From CBDBBY01 sp965203795 (GTDB lineage: Bacteria > Pseudomonadota > Alphaproteobacteria > Rhodobacterales > Rhodobacteraceae), in the NCBI GenBank assembly GCA_965203795.1, contig OZ241915.1, forward strand, positions 2,914,001 to 2,978,000: a stretch of DNA of 64,000 nucleotides, given 5' to 3'. Shown here piece by piece: positions 34,521-44,239 of the stretch. Position 1 is the stretch's first letter. Every line of letters begins with the position of its first letter. A program made the translations under genes and the position numbers. A model generated the notes under the pieces. The model had not been told where the DNA came from. It worked only from the letters and a program-made list of their open reading frames with translations, and did not search any database.

Positions 34521-34574
34521 TTGTGGCCGTATTCAACGCACGATGCAGCCAAGTTTTGAGTTTGCACACGTAAC

Positions 34575-34591
34575 TGATGTGTTTCGCATCA
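34575..34591. promoter_or_regulatory. Palindromic operator-like site 2
   Basis: TGATGTGTTTCGCATCA, the same site as at 34504 with 3 differences, 99 bp before the Gfo/Idh start. Two sites about seven helical turns apart would allow DNA looping. Confidence 0.6.
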
Positions 34592-34689
34592 TAATTCGTC
34601 CTTCGCAGCGCATTGAATAGGACCCCCCTCCTGCTTATTTTGCCGCTCCAACTTGGGGGACGCCGGGTGCTTTCGCGGCGGGAGTGGGA

Positions 34690-35694
34690 ATGGCTGTCAG
34701 ATTTGCGGTCGTCGGCGCTGGCGTCATGGGCTCTGACCACGCAAGAATTGTAACGCATGAACTGCCTGGAGCGATCCTTCAGGTCGTGTGCGACACGAAC
34801 GAGGCCGCGGCGCGCAAAGCGGCGGACTTGCACGGCGCGCTCGATGCGGCTGCGGATCCCTCCGCTACGATATCCCGAAAGGATGTCGACGCGGTCATCA
34901 TTGCCAGCCCGGACCGAACGCATGTGGCCCTTGTCAAGGAATGCATGGGGACAGGAAAGAAGATTCTCTGCGAGAAGCCGCTTTCGCAGTCTTCGCATGA
35001 ATGCCTCGATGTCATGGCCGAGGAGCAGCGCGCCGGCGGCCGCCGCGTCCAGCTCGGGTTCATGCGCCGCTATGATCAGTCGTATGTCGAAATGAAGGAC
35101 GCGCTTGACGGCGGCGCGATCGGGCGGGCGCTGATCATGCACAATTTCCACAGGAACGTCGAAACGCCATTCGCCGATTTCACGGGCTCAATGGCGATTT
35201 CCAGTTCCGCCGTGCACGAGTTCGATGTCGTTCGCTATGTGCTCGGCATCGAATTCGTTTCGATCGCGGCGTCCCAGCCGACCCGGTCCGATGATGTCGT
35301 GGCCCCGGTCGTCATGATGCTGGAAACGAATGCGGGCCAGGTCGTGACGGTCGAAGTCAACAACAATGCCGGTTACGGCTACGATGTCCGAACGGAACTG
35401 GTCGGCGAACGCGGCAGCGTCGCGTCGAACCCTGTGGCTTACAGCCGGACGGACGCCCGGCTGGCGTCAAGCACTCGCTACGATCCGGACTGGCGGGGGC
35501 GGTTCGCGGAAGCGTACCGGCGCCAGAATCAGGAATTCCTGAAATTCGTCGAGACCGGCGAATTCCCGGCGAAAGGCGCATCCTGCTGGGACGGCTATTG
35601 CGCGGCCGCCGTGTCAGAGGCCGGGGTGGAGGCTTTGGCAAAAGGCCGAAGGGTGTCCGTTGAAATGATGGCCAAGCCGGAGTTCTACCAATGA
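34690..35694 (+). CDS. Gfo/Idh/MocA family oxidoreductase
   Basis: A 334-residue NAD(P)-dependent sugar or inositol dehydrogenase. The Rossmann motif is VVGAGVMGSDHARIV (residue 5 onward), the family EKP motif is ILCEKPLS, and RRYDQSY plus the HNFHRNVETPF segment resemble myo-inositol 2-dehydrogenases. ATG 34690 is used; GTG 34684 is an alternative. It overlaps the sugar isomerase gene by 4 bp and is the first gene of the plus-strand sugar cluster. Substrate unproven. Confidence 0.88.
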   Translation: MAVRFAVVGAGVMGSDHARIVTHELPGAILQVVCDTNEAAARKAADLHGALDAAADPSATISRKDVDAVIIASPDRTHVALVKECMGTGKKILCEKPLSQSSHECLDVMAEEQRAGGRRVQLGFMRRYDQSYVEMKDALDGGAIGRALIMHNFHRNVETPFADFTGSMAISSSAVHEFDVVRYVLGIEFVSIAASQPTRSDDVVAPVVMMLETNAGQVVTVEVNNNAGYGYDVRTELVGERGSVASNPVAYSRTDARLASSTRYDPDWRGRFAEAYRRQNQEFLKFVETGEFPAKGASCWDGYCAAAVSEAGVEALAKGRRVSVEMMAKPEFYQ

Positions 35695-36650
35695 AGCTGG
35701 GATTCACTTCGGACAGCCTCGGCGGCTATTCGTTCCGGGACATGCTGGACCATGCCCAGCGTCTCGGCGTGCCCGGCGTCGAGGTCAGCACGTGCGGCTG
35801 GACTACGGCGCCCCATTTCAATCTGCGGGAAATGCTGGCCAGCCCGGACGCCCGGAAGGCGTACCGGCAGGAATTCGATGCCCGCGGCCTCGAAATCATC
35901 AGCCTCAACGCGAACGGAAACCCGCTGCATCCAACGGACCGCAGCCAAGCAGAAGGCTTGAAAGACACGATCCGGGTAGCGGGCGAAATGGGCATCAAAA
36001 CCGTCTGCACCATGTCAGGGCTGCCAGCCGGGAACGCAACCGACACGATGCCGAACTGGGTCGTGTCGAGCTGGCCTCCCGAGACTCAGGCGATCCTGGA
36101 GTACCAGTGGGAGGAAAGGCTGATTCCGTTCTGGACGGAACTTGACGAGATGGCCAGAGAGAACGGAGTCGAGAAGTTCGCTCTCGAGCTGCATGGCAAC
36201 CAGTGCGTCTACAATGTTCCCTCCTTGATGAGGCTTCGCGCCGCGGTCGGGCCGTCCGTCGGCGCGAATCTTGACCCTTCCCACCTGTTCTGGATGGGTG
36301 CCGACCCGCTCGCGGCGGTGGATGCGCTGGGCGACGCGATTTTTCACGTTCACGCCAAGGACACGCTGCTGAACGCACCGGTCCAAGCGACGACAAGCCT
36401 TCTGGAGAACGGCGGGCTTACCGACATTCCGGCGCGGTCGTGGAGCTACGTGACCCTCGGCTTCGGCCATGGAGAGGAGTGGTGGAAGCAATTCTGCTTT
36501 CGACTAAGAATGGCCGGATACGATGGCTGGCTGTCAATCGAGCATGAAGACGTGATACTCAACAGCCTGGAGGGCCTCGAGAAATCCGTGAACCTGCTCC
36601 AAGGCGTGATCCCTGTGGCAGCGAGCGACTACGCCCCGCAGGCGATATGA
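35691..36650 (+). CDS. Sugar phosphate isomerase/epimerase family protein (TIM barrel)
   Basis: A 319-residue member of the AP-endonuclease 2/xylose isomerase-like TIM-barrel family, usually sugar epimerases or inosose dehydratases. Metal ligands are suggested by FALELHGNQCVYN (Glu), GANLDPSHLFWMG (Asp, His), IFHVHAKDT (His) and LSIEHED (Glu). It starts with the ATGA overlap of the upstream gene. Together with the Gfo/Idh oxidoreductase it recalls inositol or ketosugar catabolism. Confidence 0.85.
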   Translation: MKLGFTSDSLGGYSFRDMLDHAQRLGVPGVEVSTCGWTTAPHFNLREMLASPDARKAYRQEFDARGLEIISLNANGNPLHPTDRSQAEGLKDTIRVAGEMGIKTVCTMSGLPAGNATDTMPNWVVSSWPPETQAILEYQWEERLIPFWTELDEMARENGVEKFALELHGNQCVYNVPSLMRLRAAVGPSVGANLDPSHLFWMGADPLAAVDALGDAIFHVHAKDTLLNAPVQATTSLLENGGLTDIPARSWSYVTLGFGHGEEWWKQFCFRLRMAGYDGWLSIEHEDVILNSLEGLEKSVNLLQGVIPVAASDYAPQAI

Positions 36651-36663
36651 GGAAGCCATCTGC

Positions 36664-37400
<737 letters not shown>

Positions 37401-37404
<4 letters not shown>

Positions 37405-37643
37405 TCGACCAATTCCACGACGCCATGCTTCGCCGACACGCATTCCTGAAGCGGCAGGGCGATCGCAGCAGCATGACCGAACAATCGCATGACAAATCGT
37501 CGCACGCCGAGATCGACGAAGGCATCACGCTTCGCCAGGGCGTGACGGGCCCCGGCGCGATCATTCGACTTCAGCCGTTCTGGGTCTTCATGGCGATCAT
37601 GGCCATCGGCGTTGTCATGACATTCGCCCTGGCAGCAGCATGA
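37401..37643 (+). other. Duplicated, non-functional 5' end of the permease gene
   Basis: An 80-codon frame. From ATG 37473 it reads MTEQSHDKSSHAEIDEGITLRQ...IRLQPFWVFMAIMAIGVVMTFA, the first 52 residues of the intact permease with five substitutions, then stops in TGA overlapping the true permease ATG. The upstream 24 residues derive from a shorter, diverged third copy of the junction (37394-37464). It may still be translated as a one-helix peptide coupling ATPase and permease translation through two ATGA overlaps. Confidence 0.75.
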
Positions 37644-37798
37644 CCGAACAATCGCAAGACAAGTCGTCGCACGCCGAGATCGACGAAAGCATCACGCTTC
37701 GCCAAGAAGTGACCGGTCTCGGCGCGATCATACGGCTTCAGCCGTTCTGGGTGTTCATGGCGATCGTGGCCATCGGCGTTGTCATGACCTTCGTCTCG
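37465..37798 (+). repeat. 167-bp tandem duplication at the ATPase-permease junction
   Basis: Copy 1 is 37465-37631 and copy 2 is 37632-37798. Both begin GCAGCAGCATGACCGAACA and end in GTTGTCATGAC[AC]TTCG. The period of 167 is not a multiple of three, so copy 1 cannot read into copy 2 in frame. The copies differ at about 20 bases, so the event is not recent. Copy 2 leads into the intact permease. Confidence 0.85.
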
Positions 37799-38662
37799 GA
37801 CGCGTTCATGACCGAGCGGAACATGTTCAACATCACGCGGAACTTCGCGTTCTTCGGCATCATGGCGCTGGGGATGTCCGCCGTGATTTGCACCGCGGGC
37901 ATCGACCTCAGCGTCGGGTCGCTGCTGGGCCTGTGCGCCATCACCCTCGGGCTGACCATGCAGGCCGGATGGGGCATCGAGGTCGGCTTCATCGTCTGCA
38001 TGCTGACGGCCGCCATCGTCGGCTTCATCAACGGATTCCTGATCGCGTACATGAAAATGGCGCCGTTCGTGGTCACGCTGGGCATGCTCGCGATGGCACG
38101 CTCTATCGCGATGGTCCTGTCGAACAACAAGATGATCTACGATTTCGGTCCCGACATGGACCTCTTCGAGTGGATCGGGGGCGAGAGCGTCCTCGGCGTT
38201 CCGAATGTCGTGTGGGTGCTGATCATCCTGACCGCGACCTTCTGGTTCGTCTGGCGGCACACCACGTGGGGCCGCTGGGTCATCGCGATCGGCGGCAACG
38301 CCGATGCGGCGAAGCTCTCGGGCATTCCGGTCGAGCGGATGATCGTCTCGGTCTACATGGTCTGCTCGATGTGCACGGGCCTCGCGGCTTTCATGTTCAT
38401 TGGCTACACGGGCTCGGCGACCAACGGCATGGGCGTCACTTACGAGCTCAACGTAATTGCGGCTTCGGTTATCGGCGGCGCAAATCTGATGGGCGGAGTC
38501 GTTTACGCCTTCGGAGCGCCGATCGGCGCAGCGCTGATGGAGCTGATCCGCAATTCGCTGCTGCTGGCCGGGATACCGGCCCTGTGGCAGCAATTCTTCG
38601 TTGGACTGTTCCTGATTCTAGCAGTTCTTCTGGAACAGATCCGCAACCGCGGCGGGAAGTGA
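37640..38662 (+). CDS. Sugar ABC transporter permease (RbsC/FrcC type)
   Basis: A 340-residue membrane protein with about nine helices. It has FFGIMALGMSAVICTAGIDLSVGSLLGL, the hallmark ALG/GIDLSVG motif of ribose-type permeases, MKMAPFVVTLGMLAMARS, the GGNADAAKLSGIPV coupling-helix loop, and NVIAASVIGGANLMGG. The first 52 residues are duplicated upstream. Start ATG 37640 overlaps the stop codon of the duplicate. Confidence 0.92.
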   Translation: MTEQSQDKSSHAEIDESITLRQEVTGLGAIIRLQPFWVFMAIVAIGVVMTFVSDAFMTERNMFNITRNFAFFGIMALGMSAVICTAGIDLSVGSLLGLCAITLGLTMQAGWGIEVGFIVCMLTAAIVGFINGFLIAYMKMAPFVVTLGMLAMARSIAMVLSNNKMIYDFGPDMDLFEWIGGESVLGVPNVVWVLIILTATFWFVWRHTTWGRWVIAIGGNADAAKLSGIPVERMIVSVYMVCSMCTGLAAFMFIGYTGSATNGMGVTYELNVIAASVIGGANLMGGVVYAFGAPIGAALMELIRNSLLLAGIPALWQQFFVGLFLILAVLLEQIRNRGGK

Positions 38663-38701
38663 TCCCGCCGCATAACTTGTCCAACCAAAGGGGGACTTAC
38701 A

Positions 38702-39688
38702 ATGAAAAGACTGCTTGCAACCGTTTCCGCTGCCGCTTTGCTGCTGCCCGCAGCCGCCATGGCGCAGGACTACACCTTTGCGCTGGTGCCCAAGGCCATG
38801 AACAACCCGTTCTTCGATCTGGCCCGCGACGGCTGCTACACGGCGCAGGACGAGCTGGACGATGTCACCTGCGAATACATCGGGCCTGGCGAGCACACCG
38901 AGCTTGAGCAGATCCAGATCGTCCAGGACCTGATTACGAAGGGCGTCGACGGCATCGCCGTGGCGCCGTCGAACGCGCCGGCCATGGCCAAGGTCCTTGA
39001 GGCCGCAACCGCCGCCGGGATTCCCGTCATGACCTGGGACTCCGACCTGCTTGAAGAGGACAAGGGGCTGCGCACGACCTATGTCGGTACGAACAACTAC
39101 GACATCGGCGTGAATCTGGCCAAGCTCGTGATGGCGAGGCATCCAGGGGGGGGTAGCATCTGCCTGCAGACCGGCGGCGCGGCTGCGGCCAACCACAACG
39201 AGCGGCTTCTTGGCGCTCGCGAAACCCTTGCTGGCGCTGATCTCGGCGATCCTCCGGGTCCCATGCTCGATGGCCACAACGGCTGGACGGAGATTTCCGG
39301 CTGCCCGCTTGTCACCAACGACGACGGCAACGTCGCCGTGCAGGGAATGACGGACATCCTCGCCGCGAACCCGGATCTGACGGCGTTCCTTTCGACCGGC
39401 GCGTTCACGCAATGGTTCGACAACGCCTATCGGCAGGCCGCGGAGCCCTACAAGGCGAAGATGGATGCCGGCGAACTGACCATCGTCGTGGCCGACACGC
39501 TGCCGATGCAGCTCGAGCAGACCAAGGACGGGCTTGGAAACGGGCTTGTCGGACAGCGTCCGTTCGAGATGGGCTACAAGGCGATGTACATCCTGAAGGA
39601 CATCGTCGAGGGCAAGTCGGTGGACGATCCGATCTACACCGGCCTTGACGTCTGCGACAACGACAACATCGACACCTGCGTCCAGTAG
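38702..39688 (+). CDS. Sugar ABC transporter periplasmic binding protein
   Basis: A 328-residue type I binding protein (ribose/fructose family). Signal peptide MKRLLATVSAAALLLPAAAMA, cut before QDY. Ligand-site segments: FALVPKAMNNPFFDLARDGC, the IQIVQDLITKGVDGIAVAPSN hinge region, and MTWDSDL. It contains four to six cysteines, more than usual, which may form disulfides. It follows the permease by 39 bp with GGGGGACTTACA before the ATG. The exact sugar is unknown; neighbours suggest a deoxy- or C6 aldose such as fucose. Confidence 0.9.
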   Translation: MKRLLATVSAAALLLPAAAMAQDYTFALVPKAMNNPFFDLARDGCYTAQDELDDVTCEYIGPGEHTELEQIQIVQDLITKGVDGIAVAPSNAPAMAKVLEAATAAGIPVMTWDSDLLEEDKGLRTTYVGTNNYDIGVNLAKLVMARHPGGGSICLQTGGAAAANHNERLLGARETLAGADLGDPPGPMLDGHNGWTEISGCPLVTNDDGNVAVQGMTDILAANPDLTAFLSTGAFTQWFDNAYRQAAEPYKAKMDAGELTIVVADTLPMQLEQTKDGLGNGLVGQRPFEMGYKAMYILKDIVEGKSVDDPIYTGLDVCDNDNIDTCVQ

Positions 39689-39702
39689 GACGCCGGAGCG
39701 TT

Positions 39703-39727
39703 CGGCGGCGCGGATTCCGCGCCGCCG
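39703..39727 (+). terminator. Hairpin after the binding protein gene
   Basis: A perfect 11-bp GC stem (39703-39713 with 39717-39727), 3-base loop, followed by CTTTCAATT. It separates the transporter genes from the downstream SDR and aldo/keto reductase genes and may be a partial terminator. Confidence 0.65.
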
Positions 39728-39740
39728 CTTTCAATTCGCC

Positions 39741-40511
39741 ATGCCAAAGCAAGCCATGCCGGAATTCGCGTCCTATCCCAGCCTGAAGAGCAGGACCGTC
39801 TTCGTGACCGGCGGCGCTTCCGGCATCGGCGCCGAGATCGTGAAGGCCTTCGCGGCGCAAGGCGCAAGAGTCGGATTCCTTGATCTGGATGCCGACGGAA
39901 GCGCCAAGCTGGCACAGGAGACCGAGGGCACGGTCGAATTCGAAGTCTGCGATCTGAGGGATATCGACGCTCTGCAGGAGGCGATCCAATCGCTCCGGAG
40001 CCGCCTCGGATCCGCGAACGTACTTGTAAACAACGCCGCACGCGACGACCGCCACGACTGGCGCGAAGCAACGCCGGATTACTGGGACGAGCGGCAGGCG
40101 ACAAACCTCCGCCACATGTTTTTCGCGATCCAGGCCGTTGCGCCCGACATGATCGACGCAGGCGGCGGATCGATCATCAATCTGGGCTCGAACTCCTGGT
40201 GGGAGACCGCGGGAGGATTTCCGGCCTACGCCGCGGCGAAAGCCGCCGTCCACGGCCTGACCCGCACGATGGCGCGCGATCTCGGCGACCACCGCATCCG
40301 TATCAACACGGTCGTCCCGGGATGGATCATGACCGAGCGCCAGAAAACGCTATGGGCGACTCCGGAAGCGCTCGAAGCGCAGCGGAAAAGGCAGTGCCTT
40401 CCCGATCTGATCAAGCCCGTTTACGTGGCGCGCATGGTTCTGTTCCTGGCGTCCGACGACGCCGCGATGTGCTCTGCGAACAACTACATGGTCGAAGCAG
40501 GATCGATTTAG
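39741..40511 (+). CDS. SDR family oxidoreductase
   Basis: A 256-residue short-chain dehydrogenase. Cofactor motif VTGGASGIGAEIV (around 22-34), Asp in FLDLDADG indicating NAD preference, NNAA, and the catalytic Tyr/Lys in YAAAKAAVHGL. ATG 39741 is used; ATG 39756 (MPEFASY) is possible. In the context of an aldo/keto reductase of the L-fucose dehydrogenase type it could oxidise a 2-keto-3-deoxy acid or a sugar. It precedes the reductase gene by 9 bp. Confidence 0.88.
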   Translation: MPKQAMPEFASYPSLKSRTVFVTGGASGIGAEIVKAFAAQGARVGFLDLDADGSAKLAQETEGTVEFEVCDLRDIDALQEAIQSLRSRLGSANVLVNNAARDDRHDWREATPDYWDERQATNLRHMFFAIQAVAPDMIDAGGGSIINLGSNSWWETAGGFPAYAAAKAAVHGLTRTMARDLGDHRIRINTVVPGWIMTERQKTLWATPEALEAQRKRQCLPDLIKPVYVARMVLFLASDDAAMCSANNYMVEAGSI

Positions 40512-40520
40512 CGGGATCCC

Positions 40521-41483
40521 ATGGAAAAGCGCGCAATAGGAAACACCGGCTTGTCGGTAGCGCCGATCATGTTCGGCACTTCTTCGCTGGGCAACATGCC
40601 CGACACCTACGGCTACGAGGTCGGCGAAGACCGCGCCCGCGACACGGTCGCGGCCATCTTCGACGGACCGGCCAAATGCATCGACACGTCCAACAACTAC
40701 GGCTTCGGCCGCAGCGAGGAGCGGGTCGGAGCGGTGATCCGAGAACGGGGCGGACTGCCGGAGGGCACCGTCCTTTCCACAAAGCTCGACCGCGACATGG
40801 AAACCGGCCGGTTCGATTCGGCGCGGGCGCGCCAGTCGCTTGAGGAAAGCTTGACGCGACTGGGGCTCGACAGCGTTCCGCTGCTCCACCTGCACGATCC
40901 CGAACACGCGCGCGACCTCAGCGAGATCGAGGATCGCGGCGGCGCGCTCGACGAACTCTTCAAGATGAAGGAGAAGGGCTTGGCGAAAGCCGTCGGGCTC
41001 GCCATGGGGCGCGTCGAGCTGCAGTTCCGGCTGCTCCGGAACTGGCCCTTCGACGCCCTGATCAGCCACAACCGGTATACGCTGATCAACCGTTCGGCGG
41101 ACGAGATGTTCGACTTCGCGAACGAACAAGGGATGACAATACTGAATGCCGCACCCTACGCCGGGGGCGTGTTCGCGAAGGGAAGCGCGCAGATGCCGCG
41201 GGTAACCTACCAGGACGCCGATGAGGAAGCGCTGGCTCCGATCCGCCGGATCGAAGCGATTTGCGCCCGGCACGGCGTTGCCCCCGGCGCGGTCGCATTG
41301 CAGTTTTCGATGCGCGACGCGCGCATTGCCTCCACGATAGTGGGCGTCTCGAAGCCAGAACGCGTCGCCGAGACGCTGGCGTGGGCCGAGGCCGCCATTC
41401 CGGAGGCCGTCTGGGAAGAGATCGGCGCGTTGGGATATTCGAGCGAAGACCCGGAAGCGAACCGCGACTACAAGCCCGGATAG
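40521..41483 (+). CDS. Aldo/keto reductase, L-fucose (D-threo-aldose) dehydrogenase-like
   Basis: A 320-residue TIM-barrel enzyme. The AKR tetrad is visible: Asp and Tyr in CIDTSNNYGFGRSEERVG, Lys in VLSTKLDRD, and His in LLHLHDPEH. The TSSLGNMP start and the SNNYGFGRSE motif resemble D-threo-aldose 1-dehydrogenases, which oxidise L-fucose or D-arabinose to lactones. It closes the sugar cluster. A lactonase and an aldonate dehydratase of its own are not seen nearby, although the enolase-superfamily gene at 30-31 kb could supply the latter. Confidence 0.85.
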   Translation: MEKRAIGNTGLSVAPIMFGTSSLGNMPDTYGYEVGEDRARDTVAAIFDGPAKCIDTSNNYGFGRSEERVGAVIRERGGLPEGTVLSTKLDRDMETGRFDSARARQSLEESLTRLGLDSVPLLHLHDPEHARDLSEIEDRGGALDELFKMKEKGLAKAVGLAMGRVELQFRLLRNWPFDALISHNRYTLINRSADEMFDFANEQGMTILNAAPYAGGVFAKGSAQMPRVTYQDADEEALAPIRRIEAICARHGVAPGAVALQFSMRDARIASTIVGVSKPERVAETLAWAEAAIPEAVWEEIGALGYSSEDPEANRDYKPG

Positions 41484-42006
41484 GCCTTGCGCCGGGCCGC
41501 GCCTCGCGCGGAGCGCGGAGCGTGGGAATTCGTGCGCAGTCGTTCCGCACGATTCCAATTGAACGCCTCCGCGATCCTCTTGCGCCTTGGACGCTCGCGT
41601 GACTCGCGGACCGCGATCCTTTGAACGCGTCGATCAAACTTGGCTTCGAAAAGGCTGTCGGTTTCTGTCGGGAGGGCGACCAAAATCCTTCGCGCGGAAT
41701 CCCAGTGAGCCGCGATGCGGCACCCGCGGACAGAACGACACCGACGCCACGCATCACGGAATGGTTTCGCGGGAAGCGGCCGACATGAGTCCCATAGGAT
41801 ACGGCAGGCCTCGGCAACAATCGTCGCGTGCTTGTCGTGTTTTGCCATTCCGAGCTCCGATACGCAGGTCTCATGGGAAAAGATGAGTAAGCGGAGGGAG
41901 CCATGGACGAGCTCCGGATTTCCGGTTTTGACGATGGCGTACGGTCGTTTCGATCAGGTCCAAGGCATGTGTGGGCAAAGAGCTCGTTCCGGCGACGGCT
42001 GAACGA
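41484..42006. other. 523-bp gap without recognisable gene
   Basis: No frame on either strand shows a conserved pattern. The gap lies between two convergent units (aldo/keto reductase and AbiEii), so it needs no promoter and may hold terminators; no strong hairpin was seen. Confidence 0.5.
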
Positions 42007-42822
42007 TCATTCCATTCCCTTCCAAGGCGCACCCGGCAGGAGCGGGACGAGCTGCCCGGAAACCTCCTGCGCGGCCTTTGCCATGTCCCACTGGTAGCCG
42101 TGAGCGAGCATGGGCCCGACATCGACGCCGAACTGCGGATCCTGCAATTTTCCTGACAGGTTCCGTTCGAACTGAGCGCGGGTCACACGACTACCCTCCC
42201 GCCCCATGTATTTGTTGAATGCCTCTACAATGCGGCGCGGGTCGGATGCCGCATTGTCCAATCCGACCGCAAGGTCAAACAGGTCCCGTCCTTTCCTACG
42301 CTGGTAAAACGCCCGCAGCTTAGTGGCGAGAAGCTCATCCAACTCGTAGGTCACGATGTCGGCGGATCCGTTGAACCAAGGCGACGCCACTGAGAACGCA
42401 ATCCGTTCGAGATCAAACACAGAAAAATGCTCGCGGGAATTGATCTCGACTTTCAAGCGCATGCGCAACGGCGGCGTGTCCTCGGACTCGAAGCGGTAGA
42501 CGAATGTCACGCGCCCTTCAGTCTGTTTCCATCGAGGTTTGCCGAGCCATGGATCAAGAACCTCGTGAAAGGCGTCCATCATCGAACCTACAGGTCCGGG
42601 AACGAGCTGCACCAGATCGATATCCTCGGAGTAGCGGGCGGGCGGCTGCAAATGAAGTTTGTAGAGCGCTGTGCCGCCGCGAAACGCAAGCCGTTCGGCC
42701 AGAACAGGGTGGGAAAACACTTCAACCAGCGCACGGGCGATGACCAAGTCCTGCTCGACTTGGAAGTCCCGAATCCAAGGCGCCTGTTTTCGCCACTCGG
42801 TGATGTAGTCATGCGGAATCAC
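42007..42822 (-). CDS. AbiEii-family nucleotidyltransferase toxin
   Basis: A 271-residue toxin of the AbiEii/AbiGii family. The N-terminal nucleotidyltransferase core is LAFRGGTALYKLHL...RYSEDIDLVQL (GG, then the two Asp metal ligands), and the second conserved block is ELLATKLRAFYQRRKGRDLFDL. GTG 42822 is chosen: it forms a GTGA overlap with the antitoxin stop codon and has GAGGTGG upstream; the longer frame starting at 42861 lies inside the antitoxin gene. AbiEii-type enzymes are known to block translation by modifying tRNA. Confidence 0.88.
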   Translation of the reverse strand: MIPHDYITEWRKQAPWIRDFQVEQDLVIARALVEVFSHPVLAERLAFRGGTALYKLHLQPPARYSEDIDLVQLVPGPVGSMMDAFHEVLDPWLGKPRWKQTEGRVTFVYRFESEDTPPLRMRLKVEINSREHFSVFDLERIAFSVASPWFNGSADIVTYELDELLATKLRAFYQRRKGRDLFDLAVGLDNAASDPRRIVEAFNKYMGREGSRVTRAQFERNLSGKLQDPQFGVDVGPMLAHGYQWDMAKAAQEVSGQLVPLLPGAPWKGME

Positions 42823-43619
42823 GCTTCCACCTCGAATTCCGCATTGATGCGCAGCCGCCAATCCGCGGCACGAGGCGAACGGCTGTCGCTGTGTCTGGCC
42901 GGAAGAAGCGGAGCAATGTCACGAGCATGACGCTGCACGTATGCCTTCAGCGGCCCCACCTCGTCCGCCGCGCCGACACGTTCAAGCATGAAACCCAAGC
43001 GCTGCGCCCAAGGTATGGGCGCGGTCCTCGCCGCAACGGGCAAGAGATCCGGATCAATGCGCTCCGCGAGCTCGGAGAGCACCGTTGCTACATTGTCCAG
43101 CCCACCGGCGCGTTTTTCGTAGCCGACCAGATCAACCGCCGTCGCCTCGACGTTGGAAACCAGAATCGTTCCGCGCGGCGTGTTGAAAGATTGGACGGCC
43201 ACTTCGGCTAGCCGTTTACGGGCGATGAAGGAAACTCGGGTCGCGCCGCAAGCAATTGGCCGATGATTTCCGGCAACCGCGACCTGGAAGACCTGCGGGC
43301 GGTGGTGCGCAGCGCCGTGATACTCGGCGGCGGTCAATAGCGCCGCATAGTATGGTTGCCCTCTATGCCTCATTAACGCGGGGACGAACTGGCTGGCAGG
43401 CAGGCAGCCAAGACGCCGGTACTCGGGGGGGAGGATAACGTAGAAGCCGCGGGCCGGACTTGCGATCAAACCCTTCTTCGCCAGTCGGCCGAGCGCGAGC
43501 TTGGTCGCAACCGCGGACACGCCGAGCGCGGATCGCATGTCCGCCGCACTGAAGTGGTGCCGGCCAGCCGCGGCAAACTCGGCGATAACGTCACTGGCTC
43601 TCGGCCTTCCCGCTTCCAT
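42819..43619 (-). CDS. AbiEi-family type IV antitoxin
   Basis: A 266-residue protein of classical AbiEi type: N-terminal winged helix (FSAADMRSALGVSAVATKLALGRLAKKGLIASPARGFYVI, residues 25-65), then LPASQFVPALMRHRGQPYYAALLTAAEYHGAAHHRPQVFQV and the C-terminal antitoxin domain. ATG 43619 is used; GTG 43625 lies two codons earlier. It should neutralise the overlapping AbiEii toxin and repress its own promoter, which contains the TATCA-TGATA palindrome at 43630-43644. Confidence 0.87.
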   Translation of the reverse strand: MEAGRPRASDVIAEFAAAGRHHFSAADMRSALGVSAVATKLALGRLAKKGLIASPARGFYVILPPEYRRLGCLPASQFVPALMRHRGQPYYAALLTAAEYHGAAHHRPQVFQVAVAGNHRPIACGATRVSFIARKRLAEVAVQSFNTPRGTILVSNVEATAVDLVGYEKRAGGLDNVATVLSELAERIDPDLLPVAARTAPIPWAQRLGFMLERVGAADEVGPLKAYVQRHARDIAPLLPARHSDSRSPRAADWRLRINAEFEVEA

Positions 43620-43629
43620 ATGCACAAAG

Positions 43630-43644
43630 TATCATTTTTTGATA
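43630..43644. promoter_or_regulatory. Candidate operator of the second AbiE pair
   Basis: TATCATTTTTTGATA, a perfect 5-bp palindrome with a 5-T spacer, 11 bp upstream of the antitoxin ATG, within a short AT-rich stretch. TTGATATA is shared with the repeats before the first AbiE pair. Confidence 0.45.
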
Positions 43645-43957
43645 TATTCGGAAAGTGATTTCGTGAATTGTGTCTATCGCGGGAGGCGGGTTTCCTGAAC
43701 TTTCGACGGTGCCTCGTTGGATGGTCGCACCCGGGTTTCTTGACTCGTCCGTCCGTCAGACCACAGTTCCTCAGCAGAATGGGTCGCACCCCTTGTACCA
43801 CTCCGAGCACTTGATGGCCTGCTGACATCCTCGTCAGCCGAACCGGGGTTCCGAGGCATCCGCCAACCCTCGCCGAGGGCTGGAGCACGAAGGGGCAAGG
43901 CCGGAGCTGCTTCTTCGATTTTTTGGATTTGCGCGGCGGAGCTGCTTTCGGGCCGGA
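43645..43957. other. Gap without recognisable gene
   Basis: About 310 bp between the antitoxin promoter and an istB fragment. No conserved protein pattern is seen on either strand. Confidence 0.45.
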
Positions 43958-44130
43958 TCAACCCTTCAAGTGCTGTTGGAAGCGCAAGCTCTCGATCCCG
44001 GTCTTGATGATCTCACAGTGGTGCGCGAGATAGTCAAGCAGGATCGCTGCCTTCTTCCCGTCGGCAAACACCGATGGCCACTCGGAAAACGACAGATGGT
44101 CGTGACGATCACTGACGTGTGCTTGCAGGG
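43958..44130 (-). pseudogene. istB fragment (IS21-family ATPase C-terminus)
   Basis: Reading HTSVIVTT and, after a one-base frameshift, LSFSEWPSVFADGKKAAILLDYLAHHCEIIKTGIESLRF, which is the C-terminal end of IstB (compare SFGEWVQVFGDAKMTTALLDRLTHHCDIVETGNES). The ATPase core is gone. It marks an IS21 element that was lost or broken by the IS1634 insertion alongside. Confidence 0.75.
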
Positions 44131-44213
44131 CGGCTTAGGCGGAAGTTCCGTGGGAGTTTTTCGGGCAACCGATTGAATGTTCGGCACATTCCGGGATTCC
44201 GGCTGCGCCGCTT

Positions 44214-44224
44214 CTGGACACAAT
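44214..44224 (+). repeat. 11-bp direct repeat flanking the first IS1634 gene, left copy
   Basis: CTGGACACAAT, repeated exactly at 46046-46056, so the two copies bracket the transposase gene (44240-45988). This could be a target-site duplication, since IS1634-type elements make long, variable ones, but no terminal inverted repeats were found just inside, so the element ends are not proven. Confidence 0.4.
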
Positions 44225-44239
44225 GCGCCGGGAGAGAGG

